Shown: positions 1 through 6,516, counted from the stretch's first letter. The stretch: DNA of 7,245 nucleotides from Pseudomonadota bacterium (GCA_021792815.1 JAJYTX010000125.1:1-7245); one strand, 5' to 3'. The notes: a model not told the origin generated them from the letters alone. Numbers and translations: made by a program.

Positions 1-1096
1 ACGCCTTGAATTCCTCGAACACCAGGTTGAGCTCGCTGTCATCGAGCTCGAACCCGAGCGCCCGGACCCGGTCGCGGAAGGCGTGCCGGCCGCTGTGCTT
101 GCCGAGGATCAGATGGCTGCGCGAGAGTCCCACGTCCTCGGGACGCATGATCTCGTAAGTCGAGTAATGACGCAGCACACCATGCTGATGGATGCCCGCC
201 TCGTGAGCGAAGGCGTTCTCGCCCACCACCGCCTTGTTGCGCGGCACCGGCATGCCGGTGATGCTCGAGACCAGGCGGGAGGTCGGATAGAGTCGTCCGG
301 TCTGGATCCCGGTGGCGACGTTGAAGAACGCGGCACGCGTCTTCAGCGCCATGACCACTTCCTCGAGCGAGCAGTTGCCGGCGCGCTCGCCGATCCCGTT
401 GATGGTGCACTCGATCTGGCGGGCACCGGCCACCACCGCCGTCAGGCTGTTGGCCACCGCCATGCCGAGATCGTCGTGGCAATGCACCGAGAGCCGGATG
501 CGCTCGATGCCGCGGACGTTCTTGCGCAGATACCGGAACAGCTCGGCGAACTCGTCGGGCACGGTATACCCGACGGTATCGGGGATGTTGACCGTGCCGG
601 CGCCGGCCTCGATGGCGGCCTCGACCACCTGCGCCAGGAACTGCAGCTCCGTGCGCGAGGCGTCCTCGGGCGAGAACTCGACGTCATCGCACAGTTCCCG
701 GGCGCGCCGTACGCCCTCGACGGCCGTGCGCAGGATTTCCTCCTCGGCCATGTTGAGCTTGTACTGGCGATGGATGGCGCTGGTGGCGAGGAACACGTGG
801 ATGCGCCGGCGGGGCGCATCCGCGAGTGCCCGAGCGGCGAGCTCGATGTCCTCGCGGTTGCAGCGCGCCAGGCCGCAGATGGACGGACCGTGCACCTCGC
901 GCGCCACGGCCTGCACGCTCTCCCAGTCGCCCTTGGAGGCTGCGGGGAAGCCCGCCTCGATCACATCGACGCCGAGGTCGGCGAGCGCCCGGGCCACTCG
1001 CAGCTTCTCCGGGCGCGTCATGCTGCAGCCCGGGGCCTGTTCCCCGTCGCGCAGCGTGGTGTCGAAGATCAGTACTCGGTCAGGTTCGCCAGCCAT
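1..1096 (-). CDS. leuA: 2-isopropylmalate synthase, N-terminal 365 residues (cut by left edge)
   Basis: Catalyses the first committed step of leucine synthesis: condensation of acetyl-CoA with 2-oxoisovalerate to 2-isopropylmalate, in the cytoplasm. The reading frame is open from the ATG at 1096 to the window edge. The HMGL-like TIM barrel shows the family signature [13 protein letters not shown] at residues 11-23 (Arg16 and metal-ligand Asp17), the metal-binding HCHDD at 205-209 (His205, His207), [11 protein letters not shown] around Asn241, and HEAGIHQHG at 298-306, typical of the region after the barrel. The family is usually about 510-520 residues, so the C-terminal leucine-binding regulatory domain lies outside the window. 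The ATG is preceded by GGGAG with 7 bases between them. The gene starts 31 bases after the ilvC stop on the same strand and is probably cotranscribed with ilvC under the upstream attenuator. Homocitrate synthase and citramalate synthase are relatives, but the operon context and N-terminal signature favour LeuA. Confidence 0.96.
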   Translation of the reverse strand, partial: MAGEPDRVLIFDTTLRDGEQAPGCSMTRPEKLRVARALADLGVDVIEAGFPAASKGDWESVQAVAREVHGPSICGLARCNREDIELAARALADAPRRRIHVFLATSAIHRQYKLNMAEEEILRTAVEGVRRARELCDDVEFSPEDASRTELQFLAQVVEAAIEAGAGTVNIPDTVGYTVPDEFAELFRYLRKNVRGIERIRLSVHCHDDLGMAVANSLTAVVAGARQIECTINGIGERAGNCSLEEVVMALKTRAAFFNVATGIQTGRLYPTSRLVSSITGMPVPRNKAVVGENAFAHEAGIHQHGVLRHYSTYEIMRPEDVGLSRSHLILGKHSGRHAFRDRVRALGFELDDSELNLVFEEFKA

Positions 1097-1127
1097 GGAT
1101 TTCTCCCGGCGCGCGAGCGCGATGCGC

Positions 1128-2123
1128 TCAGGCGCGCTGATCGTTGAGCCAGGGCATGCGCGCGCGCAATGCCTCGCCGATTTTCTCGATGGGGTGCTCG
1201 ATATCGCGCTTGAGCAGTTTCTCGTAGCGCTTGCGCCCGCCGGCATTCTCCTTGATCCACTGCCGGGCGAACTTGCCGGTCTGGATCTCCCCGAGCACCT
1301 TGCGCATCTCCTTCTTCACCCGCGCATCGACGATGCGCGGTCCGCGCGTCAGGTCGCCGTACTTGGCGGTCTCGCTGATGAAGCGGTGCATCTTGGTGAT
1401 GCCCCCCTCATGCAGCAGATCCACGATGAGCTTCAGCTCGTGCAGGCACTCGTAGTAGGCCACCTCGGGCTGATAACCGGCCTCGACGAGGGTCTCCCAG
1501 CCGCGCACCACGAGCTCGGTGGCCCCGCCGCAGAGCACGGCCTGCTCGCCGAACAGGTCGGTCTCGGTTTCCTCCGCGAAAGTCGTCTCGAGCACCCCGC
1601 CGCGCGTGCCGCCGATGCCGTGCGCGTAGGAGAGCGCCTTGGCGTGCGCCTTGCCGGTCGCATCCTGGGCCACCGCGATCAGGCATGGAACGCCCCGGCC
1701 CTGCTGGTACTGGCGACGGACCAGGTCTCCCGGTCCCTTGGGTGCGATCAGCACCACGTCGAGGTCCTTGCGCGGCTTGATCTGCTTGAAGTGAATGTTG
1801 AATCCGTGCGCGAACAGGAGGGTCGCGCCCGGCTTGAACTCGGACTGGATGCTTTCGTAGAGCGCTTTCTGCGCCAGGTCGGGCACGAGGAAGGCGATGA
1901 GATCGGCGCCGCGCGCAGCGCGGGCGGGCTCGGCCACCTCCAGGCCGTCCTTTTTCGCCTTCTTCCAGCCCGGACCGCCCTTGCGCACACCGACGACCAC
2001 ATCGAAGCCGCTGTCCTTGAGGTTCAGCGCGTGCGCCCGGCCCTGGCTGCCATAGCCCATCACGGCGATGCGCGCGCCCCGCAGGGCCTTCTTGTCGACG
2101 TCTTTGTGCGAATACAGCTTCAT
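1128..2123 (-). CDS. ilvC: ketol-acid reductoisomerase, class I (331 aa)
   Basis: Second common step of valine, isoleucine and leucine precursor synthesis: Mg2+-dependent alkyl migration and NAD(P)H reduction of 2-acetolactate or 2-aceto-2-hydroxybutyrate. The N-terminal Rossmann domain has [10 protein letters not shown] at residues 23-32, and the catalytic HGFNIHF follows at 106-112. The C-terminal knotted domain carries the metal ligands in TDLFGEQ (Asp189, Glu193) and [10 protein letters not shown] (Glu225, Glu229), with Ser250 in [10 protein letters not shown]. The length fits short class I enzymes (about 330-340 residues). The ATG at 2123 is preferred because GGGAG lies 8 bases upstream; an in-frame TTG at 2138 would only add five residues and overlap that site. 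The cofactor loop reads VRKGGPGW, lacking serines often seen there. First structural gene after the leader/terminator, followed by leuA after 31 bases. No acetolactate synthase gene is visible here. Confidence 0.97.
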   Translation of the reverse strand: MKLYSHKDVDKKALRGARIAVMGYGSQGRAHALNLKDSGFDVVVGVRKGGPGWKKAKKDGLEVAEPARAARGADLIAFLVPDLAQKALYESIQSEFKPGATLLFAHGFNIHFKQIKPRKDLDVVLIAPKGPGDLVRRQYQQGRGVPCLIAVAQDATGKAHAKALSYAHGIGGTRGGVLETTFAEETETDLFGEQAVLCGGATELVVRGWETLVEAGYQPEVAYYECLHELKLIVDLLHEGGITKMHRFISETAKYGDLTRGPRIVDARVKKEMRKVLGEIQTGKFARQWIKENAGGRKRYEKLLKRDIEHPIEKIGEALRARMPWLNDQRA

Positions 2124-2250
2124 CTCGAATACTCCCAATCGGCCTTCAGGCCCCGGATGTCAGGTCAGAATCACAGTCATCGTCCGAACGGCCGCTGGCC
2201 CGTCCGGCCCGATCCACACACCGTACGGCCGCAGGCCCGTTCAGTGCACC

Positions 2251-2292
2251 ACAAACAAAAACCCCGCAGCGGCGGTGGGCCGGTGCGGGGTT
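2251..2292 (-). terminator. attenuator: intrinsic terminator in the ilvC leader
   Basis: Read on the minus strand, AACCCCGCA (2292-2284) pairs perfectly with TGCGGGGTT (2268-2260), giving a 9-bp stem. After a C-C mismatch, a further CGGC/GCCG stem closes a CCACC loop. The 3' arm runs straight into TTTTTGTTTG, a clear U-tract. It lies 34 bases downstream of the stop codon of the Leu/Val/Ile-rich leader frame and 128 bases upstream of the ilvC start, where a transcription attenuator of an amino-acid operon should be. The 5' arm can also pair with a segment inside the leader frame (2354-2343), making formation of this terminator conditional. Confidence 0.9.
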
Positions 2293-2424
2293 CTGGTCTC
2301 CTTTCTCGCCTCTGCCCGAGTGCCCTCAGGCGATCGCGAGATCCCCGCGCCGGCTGCCCGCAAGGAGCAGCAGTCCGATAAGCAGTACCGGCTGCAGCGC
2401 GAGTGCCGCCCGCGGCGCGCGGGG
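2279..2424 (-). promoter_or_regulatory. leader RNA with competing protector / antiterminator pairings
   Basis: Three mutually exclusive pairings are visible on the minus strand. The protector arm CCCCGCGC (2424-2417) can pair over 8 bp with GCGCGGGG (2350-2343). The longer segment GCCGGCGCGGGG (2354-2343) can instead pair at 11 of 12 positions with CCCCGCACCGGC (2290-2279), which is the 5' arm of the terminator. The middle segment lies in leader codons 39-43, just after the Leu run at codons 33-36. A ribosome held at the early Leu codons would leave it free to block the terminator; a ribosome reaching the stop at 2326 would cover it and allow termination. The sequence is very GC-rich, so some pairing is expected by chance; register and order relative to the leader codons are the stronger argument. 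Confidence 0.7.
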
Positions 2425-2469
2425 CGCCCCGGGGGAAAGCGGCAGGTCGACTGCGGGTACCACGGGCAT
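2326..2469 (-). CDS. putative branched-chain leader peptide of the ilvC-leuA operon (47 aa)
   Basis: A short frame from an ATG at 2469 to a TGA at 2326, ending 34 bases before the terminator stem. Of 47 residues, 17 are Leu, Val or Ile, concentrated in ALALQPVLLIGLLLLAG (residues 22-38) with four consecutive Leu codons at 33-36. This is the composition expected of a leader peptide whose translation rate senses charged tRNA-Leu, tRNA-Val and tRNA-Ile, as in the E. coli ilvGMEDA and ilvBN leaders. The peptide itself would have no function. The start is uncertain: no good Shine-Dalgarno precedes the ATG, a GTG at codon 3 (2463) is an alternative, and the frame is open upstream to a GTG at 2514 that would probably precede the transcript start. 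The stop and the regulatory codons do not depend on which start is used. Confidence 0.65.
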   Translation of the reverse strand: MPVVPAVDLPLSPGAPRAPRAALALQPVLLIGLLLLAGSRRGDLAIA

Positions 2470-2504
2470 GGCCGGGGACGGAAAAAAATGGATGATGGGG
2501 ACGG

Positions 2505-2534
2505 ATGTCAGCACAACCGCCGCATTGTTGTCAA
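2505..2534 (-). promoter_or_regulatory. candidate sigma-70 promoter for the ilv leader-ilvC-leuA operon
   Basis: On the minus strand a perfect TTGACA (2534-2529) is followed after 18 bases by TGACAT (2510-2505), a weak -10 hexamer preceded by the extended -10 element TGC. Transcription would begin near 2498, about 30 bases before the leader ATG. The -35 is excellent and the -10 is poor, so the call rests mainly on position and the extended element. Confidence 0.4.
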
Positions 2535-2698
2535 ATGGCCCGCAGACGCTGCCGACGCTCCGGGCGGCCCCGCCGTGTGCGCATTGCGCATGCCGCTCCC
2601 ACGTGACGCCTGTGCCGGCCGTCGCTTGCTGTTGCGTGCCATGCCTGCGCGGGGCGCGGCCCGCGTCGATCGTTCTGGCGAGGCGAGGCTGCGCCGCG

Positions 2699-2704
2699 CT
2701 ATGC
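2699..2704 (+). promoter_or_regulatory. possible -10 element for the aminopeptidase gene
   Basis: TATGCT matches the -10 consensus at four of six positions and sits in a very GC-rich stretch. A start about seven bases downstream would fall at 2711-2712, on the GTG start codon, implying a leaderless or nearly leaderless mRNA. The -35 region (TGGCGA at 2676-2681, 17-base spacing) is weak, so this is tentative. Confidence 0.25.
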
Positions 2705-2711
2705 TGAAGCC

Positions 2712-4100
2712 GTGTCGCACGAAATGTTATTGAGCGTCGATCCCGGAGACAGTCTTCCTCTGTGGATCGTCAGCGAAGCGGAGTTTCCCGACTGGCTCGC
2801 GAGTCTGAGCCCGCCGTGGGCCGCGTGGGTACGCGCGCATGGCTTTCAGGCCGAGCGCCATCGTGTGCTGACGCTTCCGGCCGAGGGGGGAGTCGGCGGA
2901 GCGGTGCTCGGCCTCGGGCCGTTGCCGGAGGCCGGGCAGCTCACTGCCTGGCACGCGGCCGGACTCACCGAGAGGCTCCCGGCGATGGCCTGGCGTCTCG
3001 CGCGGCCATTGCCGCCCCGGGCAGCGACACACTTCGTGCTCGGCTGGCTCATCGGCGGCTATCGCATGAGCCGCTACCGGTTCGCGCCCGAGGCGGCCAG
3101 GGCCGTGCTGGTTCCGCCGCAAGGGGCGGATCTGCGCTATGCGGTCGCGGCCGCGCAGGCGATGGCGCTGGCGCGGGATCTGATCAATACCCCGGCCAAT
3201 GACCTGGGTCCGGAAGAGCTGGCCGATGCGGCGCTCGATCTGGCCCGGCAGCGCGCGGCGCGCTGTCAGGTGCTCATGGGCGGAGAGCTCGCCGGTTTCC
3301 CGCTGCTCAGAGCGGTCGGCGCGGCGAGCCCCCGTGCGCCCCGGCTCATCGATCTGCGCTGGGGCGAGCGGGACGCTCCGCGGGTGAGCGTGGTGGGCAA
3401 GGGAGTGTGTTTCGACAGCGGCGGGCTCGACCTGAAGCCCGCGGCGGCGATGCTGCTGATGAAAAAGGACATGGGCGGGGCGGCCTGCGCCCTCGGGCTC
3501 GCGGATCTGCTGATGCGTCTGGAGGCCCCCATCCAGCTGCGGGTGCTGATCCCGGCGGTCGAAAATGCCGTGGGCGGCGCGGCGTACCGACCAGGGGATG
3601 TGCTGCGCTCGCGCAAGGGGCTCACCGTGGAGGTGGGCAATACCGACGCCGAGGGCCGGCTGGTGCTTGCCGATGCGCTCGCCGCAGCCGAGGAGGAGCG
3701 TCCCGATCTGCTGGTCGACCTCGCGACCCTGACGGGTGCGGCCCGCACGGCGCTCGGACCGGAAATACCGGCGCTGTACTCGAACCGTCCGGAGCTGGCC
3801 GAAGCGCTGCGCCGCGCCGGTGACGAGGAGGCCGATCCGCTCTGGCCGCTGCCGCTGTGGTCCGGTTACGAGGACGAGCTCAGCAGCAAGATCGCCGATC
3901 TGGGCAATGTGGCCGCGACGCCCTTCGCCGGCTCGATCATCGGCGCGCTGTTCCTGAAGCGCTTCGTTGCGCCGTCCACGGATTGGATCCACATCGATCT
4001 GTACGCCTGGAACGGCAAGGATCGCCCGGGGCGTCCGGTGGGCGCCGAGGCCCAGTGCATCCGGGCGCTTTACCGGCTGATCGCGGCACGCTACCCCTGA
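2712..4100 (+). CDS. M17 family leucyl aminopeptidase (462 aa)
   Basis: Cytoplasmic dinuclear-metal exopeptidase that removes N-terminal residues, often leucine, from peptides. The N-terminal domain (about 1-150) is divergent and shorter than in E. coli PepA (503 aa). The catalytic domain has VVGKGVCFDSGGLDLKP at 227-243, MKKDMGG at 250-256 and the M17 signature NTDAEGRL at 310-317. By comparison with PepA, Lys230, Asp235, Asp253, Asp312 and Glu314 bind metal, while Lys242 and Arg316 are catalytic; all are present, so it should be active. The start is uncertain: GTG at 2712 or ATG at 2724, neither with a good ribosome-binding site. It is divergent from the ilv leader and no holC or valS follows, unlike many pepA loci. 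The symbol is left blank because M17 paralogues of this shorter type are often neither PepA nor PepB proper. Confidence 0.93.
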   Translation: MSHEMLLSVDPGDSLPLWIVSEAEFPDWLASLSPPWAAWVRAHGFQAERHRVLTLPAEGGVGGAVLGLGPLPEAGQLTAWHAAGLTERLPAMAWRLARPLPPRAATHFVLGWLIGGYRMSRYRFAPEAARAVLVPPQGADLRYAVAAAQAMALARDLINTPANDLGPEELADAALDLARQRAARCQVLMGGELAGFPLLRAVGAASPRAPRLIDLRWGERDAPRVSVVGKGVCFDSGGLDLKPAAAMLLMKKDMGGAACALGLADLLMRLEAPIQLRVLIPAVENAVGGAAYRPGDVLRSRKGLTVEVGNTDAEGRLVLADALAAAEEERPDLLVDLATLTGAARTALGPEIPALYSNRPELAEALRRAGDEEADPLWPLPLWSGYEDELSSKIADLGNVAATPFAGSIIGALFLKRFVAPSTDWIHIDLYAWNGKDRPGRPVGAEAQCIRALYRLIAARYP

Positions 4101-4681
4101 GTCCCTCATGCCTGTGCTGTGCGGGGCCGCGCAACGGCATCGCCTCCACCGTGTGCTCCTCGCGCCGCGACAGGCGTATCGCAGCGATGGGCGCCCCGGC
4201 GGCCGGCGCAGTCGTGGCATCGATCAGCCACCGCGGCGTCCAGGGGGCGTACTGCGCAGGACGTTCGGTTCCGCGGCCGCGAACGGCGTCCGAAGATACG
4301 GGAAGGAATGTGACCTGGATCAGCTAAAGAACAATTTTTTTTCGCTCCCGCCCCTGTCCGGTGAACGGCCCTTGCGCGCGCGAAGATCACAGCGCTCGCC
4401 TTGGCCGCCTGGGCGGCGACCCGTGCAACACCGTTGATGCGCTCAAGCGACAAAGGCGGGTCGAGGGTCGGGTCTCGCAGCGTCGGGACGGCCGCGCGGC
4501 GCGCAAAGCGCCCGGCGCCGCCGTGCGTGGCCTGTTCGCCAATCGCACGCCAGCGCCGGACCGGCTCTCCGCCGGGCCGCTCCGCGTGCCCGAGCCGTTC
4601 CGGTCGAGACCACGATGGATTTCTCGGTATGACCTTTATTACCGTAGGGCGTCATCGGATTTGAATGAGCGCGTGAGGCAG

Positions 4682-4710
4682 TTGTCAGCGGGCAAGGTAG
4701 CGGTTACAGT
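4682..4710 (+). promoter_or_regulatory. candidate sigma-70 promoter upstream of tonB
   Basis: TTGTCA (4682-4687, five of six consensus) and TACAGT (4705-4710, four of six) are separated by the optimal 17 bases. The predicted start near 4717 would leave an untranslated leader of about 300 bases before tonB at 5019, unusually long. It could equally drive an unannotated small RNA. No better hexamer pair was found closer to tonB. Confidence 0.4.
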
Positions 4711-4834
4711 TCGGCCCCGCATCGTGGGATGCACATGGCGTGCGCCTCAGGCTCTCAGCCCTCAGGTCGCCGTGAGACCGGATCTGTCAGTAGGGGGTTT
4801 GAGCTACACGCGAGCCGGCCCGAGAGGCCAAGGG

Positions 4835-4870
4835 CGCGTGTCCTGAATATTGGACGTGTGTCCTGAAAAT
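4835..4870. repeat. two-copy direct repeat with 20-bp period upstream of tonB
   Basis: Two 16-base units, CGCGTGTCCTGAATAT (4835-4850) and CGTGTGTCCTGAAAAT (4855-4870), match at 14 of 16 positions and start exactly 20 bases apart, about two helical turns. That places both copies on the same DNA face, as for a cooperatively bound operator. GTCC at 4840-4843 also pairs with GGAC at 4852-4855 as an inverted repeat. The second copy runs into TGAAAATCATGAAT (4864-4877), which shares 10 of 14 bases with part of the E. coli Fur consensus; that is suggestive only. Confidence 0.6.
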
Positions 4871-4876
4871 CATGAA

Positions 4877-4890
4877 TCGCCGGACGGCGA
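4877..4890. repeat. 14-bp palindrome upstream of tonB
   Basis: TCGCCG and CGGCGA flank a two-base GA centre, giving perfect dyad symmetry over six positions per side. The centre is too short for a stable RNA hairpin, so a DNA-bound dimeric regulator is the more natural reading. It lies seven bases after the second direct-repeat unit and about 130 bases before the tonB start. Confidence 0.4.
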
Positions 4891-5018
4891 ACACCGCCGG
4901 TCACGTCAGGTCCGGATCGGGCCGCTTGCGGGCAGGTGGAAAGACCGCTACCGTGTAAGGCTTGTGTTTTTGATCCGGTGTTTTCGGATAGGTCACAGCG
5001 ACGCTTAAGCAATCACAT

Positions 5019-5651
5019 ATGAGCGCATACGTACACGACACCCAGTTTTTTACGCGCCGCACGGCGGTGCTCTTCGCGATCATCGCGGGGCATCTCGCAC
5101 TCATCTATCTGCTTGCGTCGGGACTGGCTCAACGGGCCGTCGAACTCGCCGCACCCCCGATCAAGACCACGATCGTGCAGCAGCACGTCAAGCACATCAA
5201 GCCGCCGCCGCCGCCGCCGCCGCAGCTGCAGCACCAACAGGTGCAGATTCCCCCGCCGGTGATCCAGATCAACGTGCCGGCCGCCGCGCAGACCCACGCC
5301 ATCACCGTCACCCGGCACGTGGTCCGCGCCGCGCCGCCGCCGCCGGTGCACTACTCGTACACCCCGCTCGGCCGCGGCAGCGATTTCCCCGCGACGCAGG
5401 ATTTCTATCCGTCCGCCTCGCAGCGTCTCGGCGAGGAGGGCACAGCCGTGGTGGACATCTGCGTCGGCCCCAACGGCAGGCTGTCACGCGAGCCGAACAT
5501 CGTGAAATCCTCGGGCAGCCCACGGCTCGACCGGGCCGCGCTGCGCTATGCCCGCGCCACCTCCGGACACTGGACGCCGGAGAAGCGCAACGGCGTGCCG
5601 ATCAACTTCTGCGGACAGCTGCCCATCAAGTTCCAGCTCAACGATTTCTGA
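5019..5651 (+). CDS. tonB: TonB energy transducer (210 aa)
   Basis: Links the ExbB-ExbD proton-driven motor in the inner membrane to TonB-dependent receptors in the outer membrane. Residues 1-14 are cytoplasmic, and one transmembrane signal anchor spans about 15-36 with His25 in the place of the functionally important His20 of E. coli TonB. A periplasmic linker (about 44-115) has proline runs at 62-68, 78-80 and 106-109 plus a Gln/Val-rich part. The C-terminal TonB domain covers about 120-210, with FYPSASQRLGEEGTAVVDI and the SSGSPRLDRAALRYAR helix. Cys148 and Cys198 are the only cysteines, both in the periplasmic domain. The ATG at 5019 fits the anchor topology but has only a weak ribosome-binding site. 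First gene of tonB-exbB-exbD1-exbD2; exbB starts 79 bases downstream. The linker is short, lacking the long Glu-Pro/Lys-Pro repeats of the enteric protein. Confidence 0.93.
   Translation: MSAYVHDTQFFTRRTAVLFAIIAGHLALIYLLASGLAQRAVELAAPPIKTTIVQQHVKHIKPPPPPPPQLQHQQVQIPPPVIQINVPAAAQTHAITVTRHVVRAAPPPPVHYSYTPLGRGSDFPATQDFYPSASQRLGEEGTAVVDICVGPNGRLSREPNIVKSSGSPRLDRAALRYARATSGHWTPEKRNGVPINFCGQLPIKFQLNDF
5202..5222 (+). repeat. (CCG)7 trinucleotide run inside tonB
   Basis: Seven identical CCG codons encode prolines 62-68 at the start of the periplasmic linker. Slippage here would change linker length by whole residues without a frameshift. Seven consecutive prolines are a strong ribosome-stalling sequence, so translation is expected to depend on elongation factor EF-P. 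Confidence 0.9.
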
Positions 5652-5730
5652 TCTCCATTGATGCTTCCGAGTCCTTCGCTTTTCGACGCCGCATCGTCCA
5701 ACGCGGTTATCTTGTGATCTGAGGAAATTT

Positions 5731-6483
5731 ATGGCCACCCAAAACGTCGCAACCGTCAGCAACCCCTACGGCATGACCGGCACGTGGGAACACGGCGGTA
5801 TCGTCATCCAGTTCGTGATGCTGCTGCTGCTGTTCATGTCATTGATCTCGTGGTACGTCATCCTGACCAAGCTGTGGGATCAGCGCAAACTGCGCCAGGC
5901 GGCGCGCCAGGCCGAGAAGCAATTCTGGGCGGCTCCGTCGATCAAGGAAGGCGTCGAGAAGTTGAAGAAGGGCAATGAGTTCCGCACGATCGCCGAGGAC
6001 GGCCTGCGGGCCGTGTCGCATCACGACGGACGTCTGACCGACCGCATCGACCTGCATGAGTGGATCACCATGTCGCTGCAGCGCTCGGTCGAGCAGGTCA
6101 ACGGCGGCCTGCAGCGTGGCCTCGGCCTTCTGGCGACGGTCGGCTCCTCGGCGCCGTTCGTCGGTCTGTTCGGCACGGTCTGGGGCGTGATGAACGCGCT
6201 GATCGCGATCGGACTCGCCGGTCAGGCGAGCATCGGCAAGGTGGCCGGCCCGGTCGGTGGCGCGCTGATCACCACCGCGCTCGGCCTGTTCGCCGCGGTG
6301 CCGGCGGTGTGGGGCTACAACTGGCTGCTCGGCCGCAACAAGATGCTGCAGGATGCGCTGCGGAACTTCGCGAGCGACGTGCATGCCTACCTGGTAAGCG
6401 GCGCTCGAGTCGAGGGCGGCGGCGGCAACGCAGGCGGAGCCCGGCCGGCGGCCGCGCCGGCGGCGGCGGCGGCCCGCAAGTGA
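5731..6483 (+). CDS. exbB: ExbB, MotA/TolQ/ExbB proton channel family (250 aa)
   Basis: Inner-membrane scaffold of the TonB motor; family members form a pentamer around ExbD and pass protons. Three transmembrane segments are visible: TM1 about 22-46, TM2 about 128-160 (GLFGTVWGVMNAL) and TM3 about 172-199 (ITTALGLFAAVPAVWGYN). The cytoplasmic domain lies between TM1 and TM2, and a Gly/Ala/Pro-rich tail fills 225-250. The pore threonines of E. coli ExbB align with Thr149 and Thr182. The conserved TM3 glutamate (E. coli Glu176) aligns with Gly177 (GGC), an unexpected loss. The start is well supported: GAGG is followed by six bases and the ATG. It follows tonB by 79 bases and precedes exbD1 by 229 bases of structured spacer. 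TolQ is less likely, given tonB and two exbD genes alongside and no tol-pal genes. Confidence 0.94.
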   Translation: MATQNVATVSNPYGMTGTWEHGGIVIQFVMLLLLFMSLISWYVILTKLWDQRKLRQAARQAEKQFWAAPSIKEGVEKLKKGNEFRTIAEDGLRAVSHHDGRLTDRIDLHEWITMSLQRSVEQVNGGLQRGLGLLATVGSSAPFVGLFGTVWGVMNALIAIGLAGQASIGKVAGPVGGALITTALGLFAAVPAVWGYNWLLGRNKMLQDALRNFASDVHAYLVSGARVEGGGGNAGGARPAAAPAAAAARK

Positions 6484-6488
6484 GTCTG

Positions 6489-6516
6489 CGCCCGATGATA
6501 GGGCTGTCATCGGGCG
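6489..6516 (+). promoter_or_regulatory. perfect 10-bp hairpin just after the exbB stop
   Basis: CGCCCGATGA (6489-6498) and TCATCGGGCG (6507-6516) form a perfect 10-bp stem around an eight-base loop, starting five bases after the exbB stop codon. No U-tract follows, so it is not a standard intrinsic terminator. A 3'-end-stabilising or processing hairpin that sets exbB mRNA above exbD mRNA is a reasonable inference. It may also be a member of a dispersed repeat family. Confidence 0.7.

Larger units (their letters stand above)
4101..5018. other. long intergenic region without a convincing gene
   Basis: This 918-base stretch lies between the aminopeptidase and tonB. Open frames exist on both strands, but their translations are Arg/Pro/Ala-rich, show no family motif and have no persuasive ribosome-binding sites. 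No tRNA, known structured RNA or intrinsic terminator is recognisable; a T8 run at 4336-4343 has no hairpin in front of it. Base composition is uneven: parts of 4100-4620 are coding-like in GC, whereas about 4620-4680 and 4840-5018 are richer in A+T, as expected near promoters. The right part contains the candidate promoter, direct repeat and palindrome listed separately. The left part may be remnants of a lost gene, but nothing identifies it. Confidence 0.6.

Noticed and set aside
312..2381. 689-codon open frame on the plus strand across leuA, ilvC and the leader
   Set aside because: It is antisense to two well-supported enzymes and crosses the attenuator. Long antisense frames are expected from the codon bias of GC-rich genes, and the translation is Arg/Ser/Ala-rich with no family motif.
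2727..4220. 497-codon open frame on the minus strand
   Set aside because: Antisense shadow of the M17 aminopeptidase, which carries all its catalytic motifs on the plus strand; the translation is low-complexity Arg/Gly/Pro-rich.
4261..4343. CGCGGCCGCG palindrome (4272-4281) followed later by a T8 run, as a terminator
   Set aside because: The palindrome and the T run are more than 50 bases apart and no stem directly precedes the T run, so this is not an intrinsic terminator.
4106..4453. 115-codon minus-strand frame downstream of the aminopeptidase
   Set aside because: TTG start without a clear Shine-Dalgarno and no family resemblance; chance opening in GC-rich DNA is more likely.
4361..4846. 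161-codon plus-strand frame between the aminopeptidase and tonB
   Set aside because: No ribosome-binding site, no recognisable motif, Arg/Pro/Ala-rich composition, and it runs through the candidate tonB promoter region.
4735..4866. Small ATG frame after the candidate tonB promoter, as a leader peptide
   Set aside because: No Shine-Dalgarno, no biased codon run and no terminator or antiterminator structure after it.
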